DNA from: Lotus japonicus
Taxonomy: Eukaryota > Streptophyta > Magnoliopsida > Fabales > Fabaceae
Direction of reading: 5' to 3'
Assembly (NCBI RefSeq): GCF_012489685.1
Contig: NC_080041.1
Coordinates: forward strand, 35,019,780-35,083,779
Length of the DNA stretch: 64,000 bases
Shown here: piece after piece, positions 11,466 through 21,279 of the stretch
Layout of the letters: each line of letters opens with the position of its first letter
How positions within the stretch are numbered: the first letter of the stretch is position 1
Translations under genes and position numbers: made by a program
The notes under the pieces: generated by a model
Databases searched by the model: none
What the model saw: only the letters and a program-made list of their open reading frames with translations
Told to the model about the DNA's origin: nothing

Positions 11466-12567
11466 TTTCCGTGTAAGAGCGTCTGTAGACGTCTCTTGTA
11501 GCAGACCGAAATGGCAGACCTACGGGTTACGGCTGATCTGGCTACCGCTGATGTTGGAGTAAGAGGCACGCGGGCCGAAATGGTCCCACCGTGGCTGGTG
11601 CTAGGGCTGATCCGTTGATGTCCATCCGTTCCGGATTGCATATTGGTTGACTGGGTTAACCTGCATATCATTTCATGCAACATGCATACTGACTTAGCTG
11701 TCGAATGTGATTGTTATTTGTTAATCCTATTTGGAACATGCTAAGTGTTTTTATTGTCATTTATGTTCGTTATGGAATATGTAACCCTAGGATGTTATCC
11801 CTAGTTATAAGCCTAAGTGGCTAATCTTTTAATGGTATCTATTGGTGGTATTATTTATATAATTCTTTGGAGTTGACCCTCGCGTCTTCTGTGTGTGCTT
11901 TGGCGAACAAACGCCCTTTGTCAGATGTCTTTGGCGGGCTGATTCATGATGGTTCATCCTTCGGGAGGAACTAGGGTTGAGATGCAGGAACTGGAGCGTA
12001 TCGCGGTTGCGAGAGGAGGACGGATGGTGTATGTAGACTAGGTCGTTCTGGATTTCGAATTCGGACGACGATCATGCCAGTATGTAGGTTTTAGTGCTAG
12101 TGTGAGCTTCTCGAGATAGGATTAGGGTAGGAGTAGAGTCTTAGCTCTGACCGTCATTGTTTCTTTTGGGAGCAGGGTAGTTTCCCGCCTATAGCTTTTT
12201 GTGTGGTTTCTCTACGGGAATCACAGAGAGTTGGTTGGACTAGGAGGTCTTGTTTTAGGCCGTTTGGGCTGCCTTATTCTCATTTTTGAGGGATAGTGTT
12301 GCAGACACTTGACCTTTCTTTTGGATTGTACCTTTGCCTACGGGCGCTACTTTCTACTACTTTCTGTCACTGGAGGTTTACTCGTGACGGGGTTTGTTAC
12401 TTACAGCAGGGGCTGTATTTATATTATATATTAGTTCTGTTATCTTTTGATGGGAGTTTATTTCTTTCAGTCTTTGGTTCTATTATCAAAGGAAAAAAAT
12501 ATATCACGTTTTTCCGCTTAAACTTTCTTTTTGGTTACTAAAGTGACGCCACCGAAATCGGTTACAG
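11466..12567 (+). repeat. Fragment of a chromovirus-type (Tekay/Del-like) LTR
   Basis: The right end (ggttactaaagtgac...ggttaca) matches the sense ends of the LTRs at 30978-34946 (reverse) and 60907-63903. The stretch around 11925-11990 resembles the start of the ORF inside the 30978-34946 LTR, but without an open frame. It ends exactly where gypsy B's 5' LTR resumes at 12568, so it inserted into that LTR. The left side is cut by copia A. The sequence at 11472 (tgtaagagcg) resembles a chromovirus LTR start, so it could instead be a short complete LTR. I favour a truncated copy. Confidence 0.6.
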
Positions 12568-12875
12568 GAGGAGTACGTTGCAGAACCAACATTTTAGTTT
12601 TCTTGCATTAAGCTTATCAATTTCCAGTTCCTTTGTGCAGTTACTTGTCGAATTCTACGTCTCTTGTAGTTTTCATGCTATTTTGATTTATTCGACTTCC
12701 TTGTAATTGATCCGTGTTTAATAAAATCTAGTGTTTCCTGATTTGCTTGTTGTTGTCGAAAAACACCTAACCACACACAGCACTTTGGCAAAGCGTTTTC
12801 TCAAAAGGGCCCTGAATCTAAACTTCCTTTAGTCGAACTAAGAGGATATTTGTTTACCAAAAATCAGTGTAAACA
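12568..12875 (+). repeat. 5' LTR remnant of element B (last 308 bp)
   Basis: This matches 25924-26232 of the 3' LTR nearly base for base and ends in the same TGTAAACA. The first ~500 bp of this LTR are absent because a chromovirus LTR joins at 12567/12568. Confidence 0.92.
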
Positions 12876-12878
12876 AAT

Positions 12879-12896
12879 TGGCACACCCAGTGGGAC
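12879..12896 (+). promoter_or_regulatory. Primer binding site of element B (tRNA not identified)
   Basis: TGGCACACCCAGTGGGAC begins three bases after the LTR end. The equivalent in B-prime is TGGCACGCCCGGTGGGAC at 28453. The TGG start and position are those of a PBS. I cannot name the tRNA from memory. Confidence 0.7.
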
Positions 12897-12998
12897 TGTT
12901 TTTGTGAAAACTAAGTTTTACAGAAGCGTTTTGTGTGTTTGGTTTATTGCATGCTATTTGGTATTTGTTACTTGCTTTGATTGTGATTTACGTTTTAT

Positions 12999-15055
12999 AT
13001 GCACCTGAGAAGTGGTAAGACTGTAAGTATGGCAAACAATCGAGGAAGAACCTCCCCCCAAGGGTCTAACATGGGCAATCAGGGCAGTCCCGGGGGAAGT
13101 AGCGGTAACAATAATGAAGAAGTGTCTACCGGGATGGGGCTTGGCACCACCATGCCAACCCAGAACGTGGCAATGTCTGCAGTTGCAGAAATGCCTGTAT
13201 CTACATCAGTGCAGGCACAACTTGTTCCAACGGTTACAAGAGGAGACATGCCTTATGGTATGCCTATATCTGTGATGCAAGGCATACAAGGCACGTATTC
13301 GACGTTCCCTGAGAATGTTCCCCCATTCAGCATACCCCCCTTTGGGGAAAATGGAACAATGTTGAACTTAGGGAGTCGAGTTAGTCCTCCTGGCCCTATT
13401 CCTGGGTCTAGTTCACAAATTTATTTGTATACAGGTATGAACACTGGTTCACTTCAAGCCATTAGGCAGCAAGTCGATGATAGTAACCATGAAATGGTTA
13501 ACATGCTATCTCGTCAGATAGGCGAAATAATTAACCCTGTGCTCCAAAACAACAATGCCAATAATCAGCATTTGCCACGTCAGATGGATCGCTTGGCTAC
13601 GGCCTTGGGGGCACCGGTCGAGATTCAACCGGCACCAGAGGTTAACCAAATCCCATTGCCTAACCATGTCCCTGCTCCTGTGCGCTATCAAGCGCCACAA
13701 CACCAAGATATGAGGGCAAACCCTTTGTTTAGGGGGAATGAGGCAGCGCAACCACCATTGCAAAATGTGTATATGGTGAACAGGGAAGAACATGCTGATG
13801 GTGTGCTAGAAAGAATTCGACACCAAAACGCTGGGGGGCAACAAAATGTTGCTGCTGTAGTGGAACAATTGTTGAACCAACATGGCTTCAACGTGGGTTT
13901 CGCGAATAGACCCCATTTTGTGTCGGCCTTTACAGAAGAGGTTCTCGAATCCGAACTTCCTCGAGGCTGGAAGGTCCCCAAATTCACTAAGTTCTCTGGG
14001 GATTCAGGAGAATCTACTGTGGAACACATAGCCAGGTACCAGATCGAAGCAGGGGATTTAGCCATCAACGAAAACTTGAAAATGAAATACTTCCCAAGTT
14101 CTTTAACTAAGAATGCATTTACCTGGTTTACCACCCTCGCCCCGAGGTCAGTCCATACATGAGCCCAATTGGAAAGAATTTTCCATGAACAATTCTTTAG
14201 GGGAGAGTGCAAGGTGAGTTTGAAAGATTTGGCTAGTGTTAAAAGAAAGCCAGCAGAGTCCATTGATGATTATCTAAACAGGTTTAGGATGCTTAAATCT
14301 CGATGTTTCACTCATGTCCCTGAACACGAGCTAGTTGTCTTAGCCGCTGGTGGTCTAGAGTATTCTATTAGAAAGAAAATCGATACTCAATATATTCGAG
14401 ATATGTCTCTGCTCGCAGACAGAGTAAGGCACATCGAATTACTAAAGGCTGAAAAGTCTGAAGAAAGGGCCAAAACTACTAAGTGGCCAAAGAAGGAAAA
14501 AGTAGCGTACATAGACACCGACCCAGTGTGTCAAAGTCCATGCGTTTATCGAGAAGTCCCTACGGACGCCGACATAAATGATGTCAATCTGGCTGAACTC
14601 CAGCCAGGCGATCCTTATGTTTGTAAAGCATTGAAACCACATGAAAACAAACTTGGGGAAGAAAACCCAAAAACACGATCCCTGCTGTGAAAACTTATAC
14701 TTTTGATGTGACCAAATGTGATGCAATTTATGATATACTTGTGTCTGATGGTTTACTTGTGGTCCCTAAAGACCAAAAGCTTCCTTCTCCTGAACAAAGG
14801 AAAGGGAAGAAATATTGCAAATATCACAACTTTTTTGGTCATTGGACCTCACAGTGTGTTCGTTTCAGGGATCTTGTGCAGGGGGCATTGGATTCAGGAA
14901 GACTCAAGTATGATGAAAAAGCTAAAGGCCAAATGAAGATTGACTCTGATCCGTTGCAGGTAGCTGAGGCCAACTATGTGGAACCTTTCTACATTGGCAT
15001 GGTCGATATTTCTGAAAAGCTAGATCTTGGCCTGACACTTGGGGAGGCAAAGTAG
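12999..15055 (+). pseudogene. gag: Element B gag (capsid and zinc-knuckle region), broken
   Basis: It starts at ATG 12999 (MHLRSGKTV). A low-complexity Gly/Asn/Pro region runs to about residue 280, followed by a Retrotrans_gag capsid domain (PRGWKVPKFTKFSGD through RVRHIELLK). A TGA at 14160-14162 replaces a Trp codon that B-prime's lineage keeps as TGG (35056-). An indel near 14690 shifts frame into 14687-15055. That segment holds a knuckle of CX2HX4HX4C form (CKYHNFFGHWTSQC), where the usual second Cys is His. Gag would coat the element RNA, but this copy cannot make full-length protein. Confidence 0.85.
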
Positions 15056-16645
15056 GAAAACATGGCTGTCGACGAACCAGAGGTCGAGAAGGAGGTGAGC
15101 TTAGAGGAGGTTTACCCCAAGGCCGGAGAAACTCTTGTTGAGTTTTTGTCCTGAAGCAAGGATGGCGAAAAAGAAGTCATGCTGTGCCCTCGATGCAGCG
15201 CCGTCTTCGACAAGTCTGCAGCCAAAGCCTACCAAGATTCTGAAATGAAAAGACATTATCAGAACAAGGTGCCTGTATCTAGAAGGCTGAAATATCCCAA
15301 CGAGGAGTGGGTTGAGAGAGGCCAGGAACTCGATGGCCATAAAGACCAGAAGCCGAGAAGTAAAGACAAGACTTACGTCCCTGATGCTGGGTTACCAAAA
15401 AACCAATGGTTCAGGCCAGCGCCTCCAAGGCCAAAACAACACCAAAAGTGGCTGAAAATCGACTTGGGCCAGGGATCCTCTTACATCAACAATTCTCGTG
15501 TGTCGCAAAGCTATTCCTATGGCTCTGGGAACTACTATACTCCTGAACAAATGACCAGAACTCAGTTCAGACGTTTCCTGAGGAAAAGGAAAGCGGAAAG
15601 GGAAAGAGGCGGCAAATTCCGTTCACTTTGGGATATAAAGCCAGAAGACAACCCTCGCAATGAACCTAGTGTGGCGTCGATTATTAATCAGCTAGACCAC
15701 GCCATTTAGCAGGGAACAACTGTGCCACCAAACCCGGCCAAGGAAAAGGGGAAAGATGCTGTTGAAGATGAGGATGAAGACATGCTCGAAGATTTCGATG
15801 ACAGTGATGGCGAAGACCTCAACATCATCTGCATAGTGTCTATCTTACCCGCTGAATTCGACAGAATCTCAGAGGTTACAGAAAGCGAAGAAGATTACTA
15901 TGTCGAGGAAGAACCAGATGATAACCCTTTGTGTTATTATGTGATGCAGAGAGGATCCGTCGAGGATGAGAGAGCTATTTTCCAGAGGCCAACCGAGCAG
16001 ATGAAAAGCCATTTAAAACCACTATTTGTTTGGGATAAAGTCGAGGAGAAAGGAGTCAATAAAGTCCTTGTCGACGGAGGAGCTGCAATCAACCTGATGC
16101 CTGGGTTTATGCTCAAAAAGTTGGGTAAAACTGGAGCAGACCTAATCCCACATGATATGGTACTTTCTGACTATGAAGGAAAGACAGGTTCTTCCCTGGG
16201 GGCAATCATGCTGAATATAACCGTAGGAACGGTGGCCCGCTCTACATTGTTCATTGTGGTTCCTTCAAAGGCCAATTACAATTTGCTGCTAGGGAGAGAA
16301 TGGATTCATGGCGTGGGAGCAGTACCCTCGACTTTGCACCAACGTATATCCATTTGGAAATCAGATAGGGTTGTCGAAAATGTACAGGCAGATCAAAGTT
16401 ACTATTTAGCTGAGACAGGTTACGTTGACAAGAAGAATTTCGAGAAAAGCTTAGCCACAATTGCTCCTTTGGACACAGTGGCCAATCAATATTTCAATCC
16501 ATACTCAGAGTATTCAGTAACATTGGATCCCATTCGGGGGCTAAACCTCAATGAAACATGTAAACCTTATGCCATGAGCGGATGGCACAGCGATGAAGAA
16601 AAGGATGCCACTATTGAGTGGCAAAATAACGGTAAAGATGATTAA
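15056..16645 (+). pseudogene. Element B Gag-Pol linker and aspartic protease, broken
   Basis: Frames 15179-15709 and 15722-16645 are remnants of one polyprotein, separated by a TAG at 15707-15709. The second contains an acidic linker (EDEDEDMLEDFDDSDGEDL) and then a retropepsin with VLVDGGAAINLMP. The putative catalytic Asp (residue 118 of this frame) is kept, with DGG in place of the more usual DSG/DTG. B-prime has a matching acidic linker and protease, so the domain is real. Frame relations to the flanking segments are lost by indels. Confidence 0.8.
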
Positions 16646-17777
16646 TGCGAGCATAGCTCGAATTTCGGCTTACGCTGCCGAAAACAAAATAAGAACGGCC
16701 TTAGAGGCCGAAAGAATGGCCAAAGAAATGGCTATTGATGAAGCTAATGTCTCAATTCTGCCTGTCGAAATGACACCTCAGGAGGAGGCAACAATAAATA
16801 AAGATAACACGTGTTTGGAAGAAGACGAGCAGAGTGTCGAAGAAATCGACGATCTCCGCAATTTGAGGCTGGATTACATCTATGACGATAGCCCATTGGG
16901 TTTCGAGAAGCCAGCGGTCGACATTTCCAAGAAAATGGAAGCACAGGACCCGTTGGAAGAAGTGGACTTGGGTGATGGCTCAGAGAAGAAGCCAACATAC
17001 ATCAGTGCTCTTATTGACCCAGAGCTAAAGGATAGGATGGTGAAACTACTCAAAGAATTCAAAGACTGTTTCGCTTGGGATTATGATGAGATGCCAGGAC
17101 TTAGTCGAGAACAGGTAGAATTGCAGTTACCCATCAAAGAAGACAAGAAACCAGTCAAGCAATTGCCCAGGAGGTTCCATCCAGATGTATTGGTAAAAAT
17201 CAAGGAAGAAATCGAAAGGCTCCTCAGGTGCAAATTTATCAGAACAGCTCGATATGTGGATTGGTTAGCCAACGTGGTCCCAGTGATCAAGAAGAATGGA
17301 AAGATGAGGGTTTGCATTGACTTTCGAGATCTTAATGCTGCCACTCCAAAAGACGAGTATCACATGCCCATTGCTGAGATGATGGTGGATTCAGCTGCGG
17401 GTCACGAATATTTAAGCCTGCTGGATGATTATTCAGGCTACAACCAGATCTTCATAGCAGAAAAGGATGTGTTGAAGACAGCTTTTCGATGTCCTGGTGC
17501 CTTAGGGACATATGAGTGGGTGGTTATGCCATTTGGGTTGAAAAACGCTGGCGCGACCTACCAAAGGGTAATGAATACCATCTTTCATGATTTTATTGAA
17601 ACTTTTATGCAGGTGTACATCGATGATATTGTGGTGAAATCCCCATCAAGGGATGACCATTTATTGCATCTAAGGAAATCCTTTGAGAGGAGGAGAAAAT
17701 ATGGCTTAAAGATGAATCCCCTTAAATGTGCCTTTGGTGTTATTGCAGGTGACTTTTTGGGGTTTGTGGTACATTAA
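16593..17777 (+). pseudogene. Element B reverse transcriptase
   Basis: About 394 codons cover the connection to protease and most of the RT. Visible motifs include MRVCIDFRDLNAATPKDEYHMP, FRCPGALGTYEWVVMPFGLKNAG and the catalytic YIDD near 17617. The frame overlaps the protease frame by 53 bp in another phase. It ends at a TAA at 17775-17777, where B-prime has AAG. The RT resumes at about 17782-17862 in the next segment. The catalytic motif is intact but the polyprotein is interrupted. Confidence 0.88.
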
Positions 17778-17861
17778 AAGGGCATCGAGGTCAACAAAAA
17801 CAAAGCCAAAGCCATTCTCGACACAAGTCCACCAACTAGCAAGAAACAACTGCAGTCGTTA

Positions 17862-20207
17862 TTGGGAAAGATTAACTTCCTAAGGAGATTCATTGCCAAC
17901 CTCAGTGAGAAGACCAAAGCATTTTCCCCACTTCTTCGACTTAAGAAAGAAGATGTGTTCCGCTGGGAGGCAGAACATCAAAAGGCATTTGATGAAATCA
18001 AAAAGTACTTGTCCAACCCACCTGTGATGGCACCACCCATAGGAGGAAGGCCAATGAAGCTGTATATCTCTGTCACAGATGAAACCATTGGAAGTATGTT
18101 AGCTCAAGAAGATGAAGATGGCAAAGAAAGAGCCATATTTTACTTAAGTAGGGTGTTGAATGATGCAGAGACTCGATGCAGCATGATCGAGAAACTGTGC
18201 TTATGCTTGTACTTCTCTTGTGTAAAGCTGAAATATTATATAAAGCCAATCGATGTAATGGTTTTGTCTCATTATGATATAATAAAGCACATGTTATCCA
18301 AACCTATCTTGCACAGTCAAATTGGTAAATGGGCTTTGGCCCTAACCGAATATTCACTAACTTATGTCCCATTAAAAACAGTCAAGGGGCAGGCAGTTGC
18401 TGATTTCTTGGCAGGTCACACTCTGCCTAAGGAAACCGTAACTTACGTGGGCATCCAACCGTGGAAGCTATTCTTCGACGGTTCCAGCCATAAAAATGGA
18501 ACCGGAATCGGGATGTTCATAGTGTCCCCAGGGGGCATCCCCACAAAATTCAAATTTAGGATTAAGAGCAATTGCTCGAACAATGAGGCTGAGTATGAGG
18601 CGTTAATATCAGGCCTCGAGATCTTGATAGCCCTTGGGGCGAAGAACGTGGCCGTAAAAGGGGATTCTGAGTTGGTAATAAAGCAACTCACCAAGGAATA
18701 CAAGTGTGTTAGCAAAAATCTAGCCAGATATTATGTAAAAGCGAATAATTTGTTGGCTAAATTCGACGACGTTGGAATAGGTCATGTTCCTAGGATAGAC
18801 AACCAAGAAGCCAATGAATTGGCGCAGATTGCATCAGGGTACATGGTTGATAAATTTAGGCTGAAAGAACTCATTGAAGTCAAAGAAAAATTAAATCACT
18901 CTGATCTCGACATCCTAGTCATCAACAATATGGCACCTAATGATTGGAGAAAGCCAATTGTCGAATATTTGCAAAACCCTGTGGGTACCACTGATAGAAG
19001 AGTCAAGTACAGGGCTATGAATTATGTCATCATGGGCAACGAACTATTCAAGAAAAATATCGACGGAACACTACTAAAGTGTTTAAGCGAAGATGAGGCG
19101 TTCATAGCAACCTCGGCTGTCCATGATGGATTATGCGGCTCCCACCAGGCTGGAATCAAGATGAAATGGATCTTATTTCGACAAGGGATGTATTGGCCTA
19201 CTATCATGAAGGATTGCATGGAGTATGCCAAAGGATGCCAAGATTTCCAGAGGCATGCAGGGATACAACATGTACCAGCAAGTGAACTGCATTCGATCAT
19301 CAAACCATGGCCATTCAGGGGGTGGGCTTTAGACCTAATCGGTGAGATTAACCCATCCTCTTCTAAGCAGCATAGGTATATAATAGTGGCCATAGACTAC
19401 TTTACCAAGTGGGTAGAAGCAATCCCCCTACATAACGTTACCCAAGACACAGTGATCGATTTCATTCAGAATCACATAGTGTACCGCTTTGGGTTACCTG
19501 AATCACTCACTACAGACCAAGGCACAGTATTTGTAGGTCAAAAAGTGGCGTCATTCGCGGAATCTTGGGGTATAAAACTCCTAACTTCGACCCCTTATTA
19601 TGCTCAAGCGAATGGCCAGGTAGAAGCAGCCAACAAAACATTAATCTCCTTGATTAAGAAACACGTTGGTCGAAAACCTAAAAGCTGGCATCAAACTTTG
19701 GGCCAAGTGCTTTGGGCCTACAGGAATTCACCTAAGGAAGCTACCGGAGCAACACCATTTCGACTAGCGTATGGCCAAGAAACGGTGCTGCCAGCAGAAG
19801 TGTATTTGCAGTCATGCAGAATCCAGAGGCAAGAAGAGATTCCAAGTGAAGACTATTGGAATATGATGCTTGATGAATTAGTCAATCTCGACGAAGAAAG
19901 GTTATTGGCATTAGATACCCTAACCAGGCAAAAGGATCGCATTGCTAGAGCTTACAATAAGAAGGTTAGAGTTAAATCTTTTATGCCTGGTGATTACGTA
20001 TGGAAGGTTGTCTTACCGGTCGACAAAAAAGATAAACGTTACGGAAAGTGGGCTCCAAACTGGGAAGGCCCTTTCACAGTCGAGAAAGTGCTGTCGAGTA
20101 ACGCTTATTCAATCAAAGAATTAGGAGGTCGACATCGACAAATGACAATAAATGGCAAATACTTAAAAGCGTATAAGCCAATGTTGCATGAAATAAACAT
20201 CGAATAA
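17862..20207 (+). CDS. Element B RT end, dual RNase H and integrase
   Basis: This is an uninterrupted 781-codon frame, so the start given is only the first in-frame ATG. Residues 1-60: end of RT. About 60-185: gypsy RNase H. About 200-330: a second, archaeal-type RNase H with D206 (FFDGSS), E244 region (NNEAEYEAL) and D268 (KGDSEL). Integrase: zinc finger H421, H428, C452, C459, then triad D491, D552 and E588 with 35 residues between the last two. The C-terminus has WEGPFTVEKVL without a chromodomain, so it is not a chromovirus. A TAA separates it from the RT segment. The stop is 73 bp from the stop of the convergent antisense ORF. Confidence 0.92.
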   Translation: MGKINFLRRFIANLSEKTKAFSPLLRLKKEDVFRWEAEHQKAFDEIKKYLSNPPVMAPPIGGRPMKLYISVTDETIGSMLAQEDEDGKERAIFYLSRVLNDAETRCSMIEKLCLCLYFSCVKLKYYIKPIDVMVLSHYDIIKHMLSKPILHSQIGKWALALTEYSLTYVPLKTVKGQAVADFLAGHTLPKETVTYVGIQPWKLFFDGSSHKNGTGIGMFIVSPGGIPTKFKFRIKSNCSNNEAEYEALISGLEILIALGAKNVAVKGDSELVIKQLTKEYKCVSKNLARYYVKANNLLAKFDDVGIGHVPRIDNQEANELAQIASGYMVDKFRLKELIEVKEKLNHSDLDILVINNMAPNDWRKPIVEYLQNPVGTTDRRVKYRAMNYVIMGNELFKKNIDGTLLKCLSEDEAFIATSAVHDGLCGSHQAGIKMKWILFRQGMYWPTIMKDCMEYAKGCQDFQRHAGIQHVPASELHSIIKPWPFRGWALDLIGEINPSSSKQHRYIIVAIDYFTKWVEAIPLHNVTQDTVIDFIQNHIVYRFGLPESLTTDQGTVFVGQKVASFAESWGIKLLTSTPYYAQANGQVEAANKTLISLIKKHVGRKPKSWHQTLGQVLWAYRNSPKEATGATPFRLAYGQETVLPAEVYLQSCRIQRQEEIPSEDYWNMMLDELVNLDEERLLALDTLTRQKDRIARAYNKKVRVKSFMPGDYVWKVVLPVDKKDKRYGKWAPNWEGPFTVEKVLSSNAYSIKELGGRHRQMTINGKYLKAYKPMLHEINIE

Positions 20208-20280
20208 GGAATAAGAAATAATTTGCCAAAAGCGAATGTTTTATTAATTGAAGCGAAACATTACAAATATGGCAAAAACT

Positions 20281-20766
20281 CTAAAAGGGAGGGTTGGCCC
20301 TATAACTATTATATCTAGCCCTTAGAGGCTCCATGCGCCTCAGTACATCTTCTTGTTGGGTTTCCAGTCGAGATTTCTCCTGTCGAAGATCCAGTTCCTC
20401 GCGGGCGGTAGTGGAAAGCTTGTCAACCAAGGCTTTCAGAGCTCCCACACTCCCCTCAGGGCCCACTTGATTCAGAGCAGCTCTCAACTCGTCGAACTCC
20501 TCCATCTTTTCATTAATTTGGTGTTCAGCAAAGAACACTCGAGCAGTGAATTCTCGGTGTTCTTCATACATAGGCACCACTTCATTCAGGAGTCCTAGGA
20601 ACTCCAGGAGAGGAGTTTTCACAGAGGCAATGATATTCCGTTCCAGAAGTTGGTTGACGAGCCCAGTAAACTCTTCAGCCAAAGAAAGAGAAGAATGTAG
20701 CTCCCAAAACAAATCTTGGTCAAAGGCCAAGCTCCGGATTTAGTTGAGAAGACGACGACTGACCAT
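20281..20766 (-). pseudogene. Antisense ORF 1 of element B (short coiled-coil protein), early stop
   Basis: The minus-strand frame ends at 20281 (ending RANPPF). The ATG equivalent to that of B-prime is at 20766, but a TAA at 20742-20740 follows eight codons later, leaving about 150 open codons without a standard ATG. The protein is helical with heptad-like Leu/Glu patterns and an end EPLRARYNSY. B-prime encodes a colinear 155-residue version (42470-42937), so the ORF was under selection in the family. A TATAAATA box lies upstream. No known domain recognised. It runs tail to tail with pol. Confidence 0.75.
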
Positions 20767-21279
20767 AGGTAAAGGAGTTAGGAAGGAGGAGTTTCTGGAA
20801 ATTCTGGAGAAGTTATTGAAAGAAAGGAAGGAGTTTGAAGAAGTTACTGAAGAGAAGTAACAAAGAGTGCTCTATTTATAGTATAACAACTACATTAATT
20901 AATGGTGATCAGTTGCCAACTCTTCATCTTATGGTTACGGGCCACGTAAATTACCACTACCATCGTAAATGGCTTTGACCTTTAATGGACAAAGACTTTC
21001 ATTGAATCAAGAAAACGTGGTGCAAAACTGCAATAAATTGGCCTATTTCCCAGAAACCAAGCGACGACTACATAAATGGTGCGATTGGAGTTTGAACGGC
21101 GCAACAATAGTAAATAGCCGTCAGAATAAATGCATAGTGGAAACTGAAAAGACTTGGCAAATTAAATGTCAAATTATATGGCCTAAGTGCCAAAAACATT
21201 GTCGAATAATCACATAAAACCTGGCATCAAAGGCCATGATCAAAACAGTGTCATCATTACACATCGACAAAGGGAAATC
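20767..21279 (-). promoter_or_regulatory. Promoter region of antisense ORF 1 (element B)
   Basis: The plus strand tatttata at 20873-20880 reads TATAAATA on the minus strand, about 107 bp upstream of ATG 20766. A matching TATAAAT lies upstream of the B-prime copy at 42992-42998. The remaining ~390 bp to the end of antisense gene 2 show no convincing ORF. Confidence 0.55.

Noticed and set aside
13688..14263. 191-codon minus-strand ORF opposite gag of element B
   Set aside because: No B-prime equivalent beyond the antisense of conserved gag codons, and no TATA box; a shadow, unlike the true antisense genes further downstream.
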